Both the position numbers and the translations under genes were made by a program. Shown here piece after piece: positions 54,857-63,209 of a stretch of DNA of 64,000 nt. This stretch comes from Ochrobactrum quorumnocens (GTDB lineage Bacteria > Pseudomonadota > Alphaproteobacteria > Rhizobiales > Rhizobiaceae), in contig NZ_CP022604.1 in the NCBI RefSeq assembly GCF_002278035.1, positions 620,001-684,000 on the forward strand. Direction: 5' to 3'. The notes beneath the pieces are model-generated. The model made no database searches. It was given only the letters and a program-made list of their open reading frames with translations, and had not been told where the DNA came from. Position 1 is the stretch's first letter, and the number at the start of each line of letters is the position of its first letter.

Positions 54857-54985
54857 AGGAATCGGGTAAACATTTATCCTTGGAATGGCGTGATAGCCGC
54901 GCATAATTCAGAGAATCGTTCGGTTTTGGTATAGAATTATGCGCAAAAAGGAATCTGGTAAAACACCTCTATGGAATGGCGCGAT
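54857..54985 (+). repeat. Duplicated recO start flanking an 11-bp perfect inverted repeat
   Basis: Two direct copies of about 38 nt (54857-54894 and 54949-54985) share AGGAATC-GGTAAA and TGGAATGGCG-GAT at 26 of 28 positions in their outer blocks. Between them lie perfect arms GCGCATAATTC (54899) and GAATTATGCGC (54934). The second copy holds the real recO ATG; the first reads TTGGAATGGCGTGAT then stops at 54903. Confidence 0.75.
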
Positions 54986-55714
54986 GAAGGCATAGTTCTC
55001 GGCACACGGCGACATGGCGAAACGAGCGCCATTGTCGAAGTGATGACGCGTGAACATGGCCGTCATATGGGTATGGTGCGCGGCGGGCGCTCCCGCCGCA
55101 TGCAGCCGCTGCTCCAGCCCGGCAATCATGTCGATTTGGCATGGTGGGCACGGTTGGACGAGCATCTGGGCAGTTTTACAATTGAGCCACTTGGCTTTGC
55201 GGCAGCGCGCCTTATTGAAACGCCTGTTGCTCTTTATGGTATCCAGCTTGCGGCTGCGCATTTGCGGCTTCTGCCAGAACGCGACCCGCAAGGCGCGCTC
55301 TATGAAACGCTGCGCCTTATCATCGAGCATTTCGATGATCCTCTTGCATCTGGTGAGTTGCTTCTGCGATTTGAAGTGATGATGCTTGAAGAGCTGGGGT
55401 TCGGTCTTGATCTCAAGGAATGTGCAGCCACCGGCGTTCGCGAAAATCTGATTTATGTGTCGCCCAAATCAGGACGTGCGGTCTGTGGTGATGCAGGAGC
55501 GCCTTGGGCTGACAAGATGTTACCATTGCCCGCCTTCGTTAACAGCACATCGGTACGTCCCTCCTGCTACGACGATCTCAACGATGCTTTCCGAATGACA
55601 GGTTTTTTCTTCCTGCGCCATGTGTGGGAACCTCGTGCGCAAACCCCACCCGATGCACGCGGCGGGTTTTTGAATGCGATAGCGCGCACAATTAGTTTGC
55701 AACAGGCAGGCTGA
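54971..55714 (+). CDS. recO: DNA repair protein RecO
   Basis: RecFOR-pathway protein that helps RecA replace SSB at gaps. 247 residues: N-terminal OB-fold (about 1-80) with MEWRDEGIVLGTRRHGETSAIVEV, the helical middle, and C-terminal part with FEVMMLEELGFGLDLKECAATG. The rhizobial form carries Cys residues around KECAATG and GRAVCGDAG. No good ribosome site precedes the ATG; the nearest AGGA is about 20 nt upstream. The 3' end overlaps the convergent phosphatase gene by 23 nt. Confidence 0.93.
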   Translation: MEWRDEGIVLGTRRHGETSAIVEVMTREHGRHMGMVRGGRSRRMQPLLQPGNHVDLAWWARLDEHLGSFTIEPLGFAAARLIETPVALYGIQLAAAHLRLLPERDPQGALYETLRLIIEHFDDPLASGELLLRFEVMMLEELGFGLDLKECAATGVRENLIYVSPKSGRAVCGDAGAPWADKMLPLPAFVNSTSVRPSCYDDLNDAFRMTGFFFLRHVWEPRAQTPPDARGGFLNAIARTISLQQAG

Positions 55715-56195
55715 ACACGTTGCCCTCGAAGGCATCTTTGCCGCGTCCGATGGCGCGAATAGCCTCGACCATACGTCCCTTGCGAGCGAGTATCTCGTCG
55801 GCCAATTCTATCAGGCGCATATTGGGCGTGGCAGACGGTGAACGCTCACGCAATGTTCTTGCGAGCTGAGCTTCATTAAGCTGTGCGTCAAAAGACAGTG
55901 CTGCGATATAGGCCGCCGCCGTCGAACGCGATACTCCTGCATAACAGTGGATCAGCAACGGCCTGGCCCTATCCCAAGTGGACGTAAACTCCAGAAACTG
56001 TTCGATATGAACGCTTTTCGGCATCACCAGCCCATCGCGTGGTTCAACAATATCATTGAAGATAAGGCTGAGACGTTTCGTGGTGCCAGATGTTGAAGGC
56101 ACATCACCGCTGCTAAGCGTTACCATATGGCTCGGCTGATGCAATTCGATTTGGGCTTCGAACTTTGAGAGCGGACTGACCACGATATAAGTCAT
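55692..56195 (-). CDS. Protein tyrosine phosphatase-like, CX5R
   Basis: 167 residues. The P-loop HCYAGVSRS (Cys-x5-Arg-Ser) after RPLLIH is that of tyrosine/dual-specificity phosphatases, with an upstream Asp-bearing segment FNDIVEPRDG. Bacterial relatives dephosphorylate proteins or inositides; target unknown. The 3' end overlaps recO by 23 nt on the opposite strand. It lies 3 nt downstream of the HD gene and is probably cotranscribed with it and ygfZ. Confidence 0.85.
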   Translation of the reverse strand: MTYIVVSPLSKFEAQIELHQPSHMVTLSSGDVPSTSGTTKRLSLIFNDIVEPRDGLVMPKSVHIEQFLEFTSTWDRARPLLIHCYAGVSRSTAAAYIAALSFDAQLNEAQLARTLRERSPSATPNMRLIELADEILARKGRMVEAIRAIGRGKDAFEGNVFSLPVAN

Positions 56196-56198
56196 GGT

Positions 56199-56816
56199 CT
56201 ACTTCTTTCGGGCCTGGTCTAAAGTAGCAAATCGAGCGAGAAAGTCGTTCTGAACGCTTTGCGTCGGCCGCGGGGTAATATCGAGCCCAGCTGGATCAAA
56301 TCCTCGTGGGCGTCCAAAATACTTGATAGCCTCAGCTTCCGTAAATCCTGCAAGCCGTGTCGCCTCAAAATAGGCAGCCACCTGATCAGCCCGCTTGATC
56401 AGCCTCTTGAGCGATGCGGATATGGAAGCTGGCAGGGAAAAACGTAAGTGAATGGCACTTTCCAGTCGATCTTCAATCAGTTTGTAGTTGCCGCCCATCA
56501 CCGCCTTGAACGGCGAAATCATATCGCCAATGACGTATTCTGGACCATCGTGTAGAAGTGCGAGCATCTGCCATTCAATGCTGGCATCGGGAACAAGTCG
56601 GTTGAAAATCTGCTCAACCAGCAGTGAATGCTGTGCCACCGAATAAGCGTGCTCGCCAACAGTCTGTCCGTTCCAACGCGCAACGCGTGCAAGCCCATGC
56701 GCGATATCTTCAATCTCTATATCAAGTGGCGACGGGTCGAGCAGATCAAGCCTGCGTCCAGACAGCATACGCTGCCATGCGCGATCTTTGCCCGAAGTGC
56801 GGTCTGCTGCTGCCAT
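56199..56816 (-). CDS. HD-domain hydrolase, YfbR-like 5'-nucleotidase
   Basis: 205 residues of HD phosphohydrolase fold. Metal ligands are visible as His in VGEHAYSVAQHSLLV and the HD pair in LLHDGPEYVIGDMI; the second-shell Asp is in KRADQVAAYFE. YfbR-type proteins dephosphorylate deoxynucleoside monophosphates. The ATG overlaps the ygfZ stop by one base (TAATG). Substrate not shown here; the annotation as HD hydrolase is firm, the YfbR role less so. Confidence 0.85.
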   Translation of the reverse strand: MAAADRTSGKDRAWQRMLSGRRLDLLDPSPLDIEIEDIAHGLARVARWNGQTVGEHAYSVAQHSLLVEQIFNRLVPDASIEWQMLALLHDGPEYVIGDMISPFKAVMGGNYKLIEDRLESAIHLRFSLPASISASLKRLIKRADQVAAYFEATRLAGFTEAEAIKYFGRPRGFDPAGLDITPRPTQSVQNDFLARFATLDQARKK

Positions 56817-57691
56817 TAAGCTTTATCCGCTTCAGTCGTTGGGAACGTGAAAGCTACATGCGGTGGCAAGAGAAGCGTGATTTCGATCTCACCAGCCATA
56901 ATGGCCGCGCTGGAATCGAGCGCATCTTTCACCCGATCAATCCTTGCAAGGGCGAGGCCGATCTTGCCAGAAGAACTGCCAAGTGTTCCGATTTCGCGTC
57001 CATTGACCGTAATCGACGTACCCATGGCGGGGAGCGGCGTGTCGGATTTTACGACGAGCACACGGCGGCGAGGCGTACCGCGATGATGCATGCGTGAGAC
57101 GACTTCCTGCCCGATGAAACAACCTTTCGGGAAGGTCACACCCCCCGTCTGGTCGAAATTGATGTCGTGCGGGAAGACGTCATTATAGGCGAAGTCAGCT
57201 TCGCCTTCGGCAATGCCATACTCGGCACGAAGCGCGATCCATGCGCTCTCGTCGCTAATGTCGCCAGCTTTTCCATAGACGCGAATAACGTTCAGCTCTT
57301 TCGGAAAGCGGGTATCGCGCTTTCCAGATTGCCAGATTGAATCATCTTCTGAAGAAGCGGAATCAGTCTGCCAGCAAACGCTGACAAGTGATTCTGGCGA
57401 TTGGATAATTTCTGCTTTGGCGCGCAGACGATAGAGCGTCATCCGCTTGGCAAAATCGGCAGCGATGCCCGCTGGCATATCGAACCGAAGCCCGTTGTTG
57501 ATGCGCGACACGAGGAAGTCGAACATGATCTTGCCTTGCGGAGCGAGCAGTGCGCCCGGTTTCAGTTCATTGGCACCGAGCTTATCGAGATTGGTCGTAA
57601 TCACCGCCTGTACGAATTTTTCCGCGTCTTCGCCTGTGATATGAACCAGTGCTCTGTTGGAAAGATTGATCGTTTCCGCTACCGTCGCCAT
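56816..57691 (-). CDS. ygfZ: Folate-binding protein YgfZ (Fe-S cluster repair/assembly)
   Basis: 291 residues related to GcvT; acts in Fe-S cluster maintenance with tetrahydrofolate. The hallmark KGCFIGQEVVSR (motif K-G-C-[FY]-x-G-Q-E) is at about residues 191-203, with an N-terminal LVHITGEDAEKFVQAVITTNL. ATG at 57691 (MATVAETI) has AAGGA 7 nt upstream; the frame upstream reads through the promoter of the divergent gene and is chance. First gene of a three-gene minus-strand unit ygfZ-HD-phosphatase. The 85-bp gap to the dihydroorotase-like gene holds both promoters. Confidence 0.93.
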   Translation of the reverse strand: MATVAETINLSNRALVHITGEDAEKFVQAVITTNLDKLGANELKPGALLAPQGKIMFDFLVSRINNGLRFDMPAGIAADFAKRMTLYRLRAKAEIIQSPESLVSVCWQTDSASSEDDSIWQSGKRDTRFPKELNVIRVYGKAGDISDESAWIALRAEYGIAEGEADFAYNDVFPHDINFDQTGGVTFPKGCFIGQEVVSRMHHRGTPRRRVLVVKSDTPLPAMGTSITVNGREIGTLGSSSGKIGLALARIDRVKDALDSSAAIMAGEIEITLLLPPHVAFTFPTTEADKA

Positions 57692-57776
57692 CGCTTCTTC
57701 CTTGCCTTTATAATCATCGTTACGTAAGCCGCATTGAAAAGGCTCGCAAGTCCCATTCAGCCAGCAGGAGACAACA

Positions 57777-59111
57777 ATGGTCCAAACGTTTGATACGATC
57801 CTGAAAGGTGCAACCATCGTCAACCATGACGGTATAGGTCGGCGCGACATTGGCATTCGTAACGGACGCATCGAGGCGATCGGGTCGCTTTCGGCCAATT
57901 CCGCTGGCGAAGTGATCGATTGCACTGGCCTGCATATCCTGCCAGGCGTCGTTGATAGTCAGGTTCATTTCCGTGAGCCGGGACTTGAGCATAAGGAAGA
58001 TCTGGAAACGGGTTCGCTTGCAGCCGTTCTGGGTGGCGTTACGTCAGTTTTCGAAATGCCGAACACCAAGCCGCTGACAACCTCTGCCGAAACGCTGGAA
58101 GACAAAATCCGTCGTGGCCGTCATCGTATGCATTGCGATTTTGCATTCTGGGTCGGCGGAACGCGTGAGAATGCCAATGATGTTGCAGAACTTGAGCGTT
58201 TACCAGGCGCTGCTGGCATCAAGGTTTTTATGGGCTCATCGACCGGCAACTTGTTGGTTGAGGACGATGACGGTGTTCGTTCCATTCTGAAAAATACGCG
58301 CCGTCGCGCAGCGTTCCATTCGGAGGACGAATTCCGTCTGAAAGACCGTGAAGGTCTGCGGGTTGCTGGCGATCCATCAAGTCATCCTGTTTGGCGCGAT
58401 GAAACTACCGCACTGCAATGCACCGAACGTCTGGTGCGTATCGCACGCGAAACCGGCGCGCGCATTCACGTGCTGCATATTTCGACGGCGGAAGAAATCG
58501 ACTTCCTGCAAGGTCATAAGGACGTGGCGACCTGCGAAGCCACTCCGCATCATCTCACACTGTCGGCTGACGAATATGCGACGCTCGGCAATCTCATTCA
58601 GATGAACCCGCCGGTACGCGACAAGCGCCACCGTGACGGCGTCTGGAAGGGCGTTGATCAGGGCATTATCGATGTGCTTGGCTCCGACCATGCTCCGCAT
58701 ACGCTGGAAGAAAAGCAGAAGCCATATCCGGCATCACCTTCCGGCATGACGGGCGTTCAGACACTGGTGCCAATCATGCTCGATCATGTGAATTCCGGTA
58801 AGCTTTCGCTGGAACGCTTTGTTGATCTTTCGAGCCACGGCCCGAACCGCATTTTCGGCATGGCACGTAAGGGCCGCATTGCCGTGGGTTATGATGCCGA
58901 CCTGACCATCGTCGATATGAAGCGTCGCGAAACCATCACACATGATCAGGCTGGCTCAAAGGCTGGCTGGACGCCTTATCACGGAAAGACTGTCACGGGC
59001 TGGCCGGTTGGCACTTTCGTGCGTGGCATCAAGGTCATGTGGGAAGCGGAAATCGTCAACCCGAATAAGGGCGAGCCGGTCGAGTTTCTGGAAGCCTTGC
59101 CGCGTCGTTGA
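57777..59111 (+). CDS. Dihydroorotase-like amidohydrolase (class I type)
   Basis: 444-residue amidohydrolase. Expected metal-site motif is DxHxHxR; here it reads DSQVHFREPG (about residue 60), with Gln for the first His. Other elements are present: KVFMGSSTG (Lys), ATPHHLT, and GSDHAPH with the catalytic Asp. The Gln form occurs in a large clade annotated as dihydroorotase in alphaproteobacteria and Bacteroidetes. It would close carbamoyl aspartate to dihydroorotate before PyrE, but a catalytically different hydantoinase-like role is possible. GCAGGAG precedes the ATG. Single gene. Confidence 0.85.
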   Translation: MVQTFDTILKGATIVNHDGIGRRDIGIRNGRIEAIGSLSANSAGEVIDCTGLHILPGVVDSQVHFREPGLEHKEDLETGSLAAVLGGVTSVFEMPNTKPLTTSAETLEDKIRRGRHRMHCDFAFWVGGTRENANDVAELERLPGAAGIKVFMGSSTGNLLVEDDDGVRSILKNTRRRAAFHSEDEFRLKDREGLRVAGDPSSHPVWRDETTALQCTERLVRIARETGARIHVLHISTAEEIDFLQGHKDVATCEATPHHLTLSADEYATLGNLIQMNPPVRDKRHRDGVWKGVDQGIIDVLGSDHAPHTLEEKQKPYPASPSGMTGVQTLVPIMLDHVNSGKLSLERFVDLSSHGPNRIFGMARKGRIAVGYDADLTIVDMKRRETITHDQAGSKAGWTPYHGKTVTGWPVGTFVRGIKVMWEAEIVNPNKGEPVEFLEALPRR

Positions 59112-59217
59112 TAGTGGATTGATTGGCGTGAATTGTCCCATCTTTGTCCGATGACATTCTTTCGGGCTGGATTGTAGTGATTATTGTCTTCTTGTATAAA
59201 TTCACAAGGAGCACAAA

Positions 59218-59784
59218 ATGTCCGCTACTGATACGGCACTTCTGGTTATCGATGTTCAGGAATCCTTCCGCCATCGCCCTTATTATCGTGATGAGCATGT
59301 TGCTGCTTACATCGAGCGTCAGCAGGCTCTGATCGACGGCGCGAAGCGCAAGGGTATCCCCGTTGTGCAAATCTTTCATGTTGAAAATGAAGGACCGTTT
59401 TCTGAAGCTTCGGGCTTCGTGAAAGCGCTGGCACCGATCACGATCGAGCCGGATGCCGTTTTCCGCAAGCGTCGCCATAGCGCACTCGTTGGGTCGGGGC
59501 TTGATGTGTGGCTTATTTCCAACGGAATCAGACGGGTTATCGTTTCCGGAATCCGTACTGAACAATGCTGCGAGACGACGACGCGACACGCTTCTGATCT
59601 GGGTTTCGATGTAGATTACGTCGGCGAGGCGACCCTCACATTTCTGATGACCGATGTGAATGGTCGCGAGTGGAGTGCCGCCGAAATCCGTGCCCGTACC
59701 GAGCTGGTGCTCGCAGATCGTTTCGCGCGGATTGCAACGGTTGAACAAGCTCTTGCAGACAGGGCAGAACGGAAAGCTGCATGA
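59218..59784 (+). CDS. Isochorismatase-family cysteine hydrolase
   Basis: 188 residues in the cysteine hydrolase fold with the triad: Asp in LLVIDVQESF, Lys in VFRKRRHSAL and nucleophile Cys in IRTEQCCETT (first or second Cys). Family members hydrolyse nicotinamide, isochorismate, N-carbamoyl compounds and others; none can be chosen. It overlaps the GlxA-type regulator gene by 4 nt, so the regulator probably responds to, or controls, the same pathway. ACAAGGAG lies 7 nt before ATG. Confidence 0.88.
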   Translation: MSATDTALLVIDVQESFRHRPYYRDEHVAAYIERQQALIDGAKRKGIPVVQIFHVENEGPFSEASGFVKALAPITIEPDAVFRKRRHSALVGSGLDVWLISNGIRRVIVSGIRTEQCCETTTRHASDLGFDVDYVGEATLTFLMTDVNGREWSAAEIRARTELVLADRFARIATVEQALADRAERKAA

Positions 59785-60800
59785 ACCAAACCGTTGACAG
59801 CCACAAAACTGTCCGGGTCTTTGTCGTTGTCCCGCCACGCACGCTTTTGCTTGATGTGGCGGGGCCGATAGAGGTTTTGCGTAAGGCCAATCTTGAGCAG
59901 AGCGAAGTGCAGTTTGAGGTGACATTTATCGGGTCATCGCAGACGGTGTTGAGTTCAATTGGCCTCACGATTGCCAATATCGAGCCTCTGCCAGAAAATC
60001 TACCGGACGGCGCGTTGGTCGTCATCTCCGGCTCGGCGGATGTCCCATTAGGAGGTGTCGGCAACAGTCGCGAAGAGGACAATGTTCTTGAAGCGCAGAT
60101 TGTAAGTTGGATGCGGCGCGCTATCCGTCCCGGCATCAGGTTGGTTTCAATCTGTTCGGGCGCGCTTCTGGCGGCACGCGCAGGTTTGCTTGATGGTTAT
60201 GCTTGCACAACCCATCATTTGGCGATTGATGAACTGAACCGATTGGCCCCGACATCACGCGTCTTGCAAAATCGGTTGTTTGTGGAAGATCGGGATCGGC
60301 TGACAAGTGCGGGTATCACCTCGGGCATCGATCTCATGCTGCATATCGTGGCAGAAATTGCAGGTCATGCATTGGCATTATCAATTGCGCGTTATCTGGT
60401 CGTCTACTTGCGCCGCAGTGGGGGAGATCCACAGCTTTCGCCTTGGCTGGAAGGACGTAATCATATGCATCCAGTGGTGCATCGTGCACAGGATGCTATT
60501 GCGGAAAATCCCGCAGCCAGTTGGTCGGTGGAAAAACTGGCTGACATCAGCGGCGCAAGCCCGCGCAATCTCTCTAGACTGTTCAACGAGCACGCACATA
60601 TGAGCGTGACGGACTATGCAAATAGGCTGAAAGTCAGTCTGGCCCGCGAGATGCTGCTGAATTCTGCGCTCGATATGGAAAACATCGCTCAGCGGGCTGG
60701 CTTTGCGTCCACGCGGCAGTTTCGCAGAGTCTGGGAGCGGATTTACGATGCCCCACCAAGCCGAATGCGAATGCTTGCCGCAGCTATTGATTCTTACTGA
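59781..60800 (+). CDS. GlxA-type transcriptional regulator (DJ-1/PfpI + AraC HTH)
   Basis: 339 residues: N-terminal DJ-1/PfpI-like domain (about 12-200) with SICSGALLAARAGLLDG (conserved Cys in the nucleophile elbow) and C-terminal AraC HTH domain (about 230-325) with WSVEKLADISGASPRNLSRLFNEH and NIAQRAGFASTRQFRRVWERIY. GlxA/FtrA/ArgR-like members control catabolic genes for quaternary amines, arginine and others. ATG overlaps the cysteine hydrolase stop (ATGA). The 3' end overlaps the next minus-strand gene by 7 nt. Confidence 0.9.
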   Translation: MNQTVDSHKTVRVFVVVPPRTLLLDVAGPIEVLRKANLEQSEVQFEVTFIGSSQTVLSSIGLTIANIEPLPENLPDGALVVISGSADVPLGGVGNSREEDNVLEAQIVSWMRRAIRPGIRLVSICSGALLAARAGLLDGYACTTHHLAIDELNRLAPTSRVLQNRLFVEDRDRLTSAGITSGIDLMLHIVAEIAGHALALSIARYLVVYLRRSGGDPQLSPWLEGRNHMHPVVHRAQDAIAENPAASWSVEKLADISGASPRNLSRLFNEHAHMSVTDYANRLKVSLAREMLLNSALDMENIAQRAGFASTRQFRRVWERIYDAPPSRMRMLAAAIDSY

Positions 60801-61060
60801 AGAATACGTTCAGGCAGGAAGGTGCCGGCGATAATCTGTTCGCGCATTTTCTCGATGAGGTCGAGAGCGCTGTCTTCGCCCGCAGAACGCATAAGTTCGG
60901 TCAAAGCTGTGGTGAAAGCAGCTTCAGCAAGAATTTCAGGCTCGATCCCTTCGGAAATGCCGTCAGCCCAGGCTTCATTCTGGTATTCGATTGCCACGAG
61001 CTTCTTCTCGCGGGCAATCATCTCGTCCAGATCTGCTGGCATGTGTTCCATCGATTTCAT
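60794..61060 (-). CDS. Small conserved-looking protein of unknown function
   Basis: 88 residues, acidic and helical: MEHMPADLDEMIAREKKLVAIEYQNEAWADGISEGIEPEILAEAAFTTALTELM... with no signal peptide or transmembrane part. It reads like a cytosolic small helical protein; no family recognised. The frame is open to 61117 but upstream codons run into a type C repeat; ATG at 61060 is taken. Overlaps the 3' end of the convergent regulator by 7 nt. Confidence 0.6.
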   Translation of the reverse strand: MKSMEHMPADLDEMIAREKKLVAIEYQNEAWADGISEGIEPEILAEAAFTTALTELMRSAGEDSALDLIEKMREQIIAGTFLPERILQ

Positions 61061-61087
61061 CCCGGCTTGCGCCCTTCTTTCTGCATT

Positions 61088-61145
61088 AGAACACCGTGCG
61101 CCTGAATGGGCGCACAAAGGTCGCTCTAACAGTTTAATTTGTGCA
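61088..61145. repeat. Type C palindromic repeat
   Basis: GTGCGCC-TGAAT-GGGCGCAC hairpin, then GCACAAAGGTCGCTCTAACA and TTTAATTTG, matching the start of the element at 53601-53700. Confidence 0.7.
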
Positions 61146-61277
61146 GTCGCTGGTTTCTCACCACTATCGGGAGTGCAAACGCATGCAGCCTGACTGTCGC
61201 TTTAAGACAGTGTTAACAGATTACAGCGGATTTAAATGCGGCAATTTATGCCCATCCGCACAAGACTGAATAATTGG

Positions 61278-61664
61278 TTAATTGCCATAACGCGATATGA
61301 TCTCGTTCGACAAGCTTTCTCCCTCTTTCATGTAGCGGTCAATCGCCGCAAGAGCAGAAGGCGTACAGCGGACATAATTGTCGCTGAAAGCACGATATCC
61401 ATGGTTGAAACTGGAAACGAGGCGCAACCGGTCTGCTTCACCGGGATTTTCAGCCGCAATAATGGCGTCCATCCGGTCTCGCCACTCGCTGCTGGTTTCT
61501 CCACAAAGATTACGCAAATAGTGGAGGGAGCCGAGAACTTCTGCAATGCGCAGCATTTTGCCCTCATAAGGAGCATCCTGCGCAGAAAGGGCCGGGGAAA
61601 CCATACCCAGCCACGAACTTACCACCAACAGGGCCACCAAGAGGGAAAGCCAGTTGCTTTTCAA
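61278..61664 (-). CDS. TIGR02301-family secreted protein
   Basis: 128 residues with a signal peptide (cleavage near ALSA-QDA) and the conserved pattern LRIAEVLGSLHYLRNLCG, WRDRMDAIIAAE and a C-terminal RCTPSALAAIDRYMKEGE. I recall this as TIGR02301, a Rhizobiales family without known function; two Cys may pair. The start is a TTG at 61664: AAGGAGAGG lies 6 nt upstream, a near-perfect site, whereas the longer frame to 61796 would place a 44-residue basic segment before the signal peptide. Confidence 0.82.
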   Translation of the reverse strand: MKSNWLSLLVALLVVSSWLGMVSPALSAQDAPYEGKMLRIAEVLGSLHYLRNLCGETSSEWRDRMDAIIAAENPGEADRLRLVSSFNHGYRAFSDNYVRCTPSALAAIDRYMKEGESLSNEIISRYGN

Positions 61665-61893
61665 AAGTAACCTCTCCTTTAGAGCTGCCTTTTCGCTCGA
61701 AATCGCGGCCACTTCAAGGCGACTAGTGGATCGAATTTTACGTTTGAATCTCGACTGACGTCCACACGGTTTCCAACGTCGAATTCGAAAAATCAAATAG
61801 ATTCATATACTTGGTAGTGGTCTTTTTAATTCCGATATTTGTTTAACGTCTGTATCAAGGGATGCAAATGTCGGAATTAGACCGCTAGGTGGG

Positions 61894-62337
61894 TCAGGAA
61901 GTGCGATTGTCTTCCGCTTCAGCCACAGAGCGTGCCACATCCAGTGTGCTGTCGGTGACACTCGCGCTCGCCATTTCTTCCACGGTCAACCAATGGATTG
62001 CTGCAGCGTCGTCGCCTGCCTGTTCAATGCCCGAAACATCAAACGCTCGATAAACGGAAAGAAAATAGCTCTTCTCATAGGCCTTGCCTTCGAGCGCCAA
62101 ATCAACCGTGATGACGTGGCTGAGCGAGCCTGCATCGAGTGCAGTTTCTTCTTTCAGCTCACGGACTGCTGCTGCCTCAGGAGTTTCACCGGCCTCAATG
62201 CTGCCTCCGGGAAAGGCGAGCCAGCCCTTCCATGGCTCTTTGCCGCGTTCAACCAGCAAAAATCGGCCATCACGACGGCAGATGAGAGAGACACCGTGGA
62301 TTTGAAGAGGGGCAGGGATGACGGGAACTGTAACCAT
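61894..62337 (-). CDS. NUDIX hydrolase
   Basis: 147 residues with the Nudix box G-x5-E-x7-REUxEExGU seen as GGSIEAGETPEAAAVRELKEETAL (catalytic Glu pair intact), preceded by LLVERGKEPWKGWLAFPGG. Family members hydrolyse nucleoside diphosphates linked to other moieties; the substrate is open. The start is the ATG at 62337; a TTG at 62343 is possible. Divergent from the SRAP gene at 62421, with an 83-bp gap. Confidence 0.88.
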   Translation of the reverse strand: MVTVPVIPAPLQIHGVSLICRRDGRFLLVERGKEPWKGWLAFPGGSIEAGETPEAAAVRELKEETALDAGSLSHVITVDLALEGKAYEKSYFLSVYRAFDVSGIEQAGDDAAAIHWLTVEEMASASVTDSTLDVARSVAEAEDNRTS

Positions 62338-62420
62338 ATTCAAGCTATGATCTGGTCAGCCTGCTTTGGCAACAGCAAACCCCACTTGACCATTCCGACA
62401 AAAGCCTGAACATGGCCGCC

Positions 62421-63200
62421 ATGTGTGGACGTTTTTCTCTGACTGCAAGCCGCGAAGAAGTTGAAGCATTGCTTGGTGCGATGATCGAGGAGGATTTTCC
62501 TCCCCGTTATAATATCGCGCCGACCCAGCCAATACTCTCTATTCTGGCAGGCGAAACCCCACCGCCGGGAAGCAATCGCCCCGGCCGGAGCGGTATGCTG
62601 GTTCGTTGGGGCTTTGTGCCGTCATGGGTGAAAGATCCCAAAGACTGGAATCTGGTTTTCAACATTCGCTCTGAAACTGCGGCAGAGAAGAACTCGTTTC
62701 GCGCGGCCTTAAATCATCGACGGGCCTTGATTCCGGCTTCCGGTTTTTACGAATGGCGGCGTGAGGGAAAGAATAAGGCGCAAGCCTATTGGATCAGGCC
62801 GCGCCACGGCGGGATTGTCGCTTTTGGCGCGCTGGTCGAAACCTGGAGCAGTTCCGATGGCTCGCAAATCGATACTGCGGGCATTTTGACGACAAACGCA
62901 AACGGATTGCTGCGGCCTATTCACGAACGTATGCCGGTGGTGGTGAAGCCAGAGGATTTCGCTCGTTGGCTAAACTGCAAAACCTTGCTTCCAAAAGATG
63001 TCGCCGACATTATGCGTCCAGTTCAGGATGACTTTTTTGAAGCCATTCCGGTGTCAGACAAGGTCAACAAAGTTGCCAATACTTCACCAGATCTGCAGAC
63101 AAGAGTGGAAGAAAGCTTGACGTCAGAACAGTCTCTGCCAAAAAGAAAGAAAAAGTCAGGGCCGGAGGAGGATTCGGGCGACCAGCTTTCGATGTTCTGA
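62421..63200 (+). CDS. SRAP/HMCES-type abasic-site DNA-protein crosslink protein (YedK)
   Basis: 259 residues. SRAP proteins form a thiazolidine link with abasic sites through the N-terminal Cys2, shielding them in single-stranded DNA. Start must therefore be the ATG at 62421 (MCGRFSLTA); an upstream in-frame ATG at 62412 would bury Cys2. Other motifs: PRYNIAPTQ, FNIRSETA (Asn), GFYEWRR (Glu) and IHERMPVVV (His). After about residue 195 comes a disordered charged tail with RKKKSGPEED ending in DQLSMF, which resembles the QLSLF sliding-clamp binding motif. Confidence 0.9.
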   Translation: MCGRFSLTASREEVEALLGAMIEEDFPPRYNIAPTQPILSILAGETPPPGSNRPGRSGMLVRWGFVPSWVKDPKDWNLVFNIRSETAAEKNSFRAALNHRRALIPASGFYEWRREGKNKAQAYWIRPRHGGIVAFGALVETWSSSDGSQIDTAGILTTNANGLLRPIHERMPVVVKPEDFARWLNCKTLLPKDVADIMRPVQDDFFEAIPVSDKVNKVANTSPDLQTRVEESLTSEQSLPKRKKKSGPEEDSGDQLSMF

Positions 63201-63209
63201 TCACTTACA

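Noticed and set aside
59056..59925. 289-codon minus-strand frame over the cysteine hydrolase
   Set aside because: Antisense to the hydrolase with its intact triad; no ribosome site.
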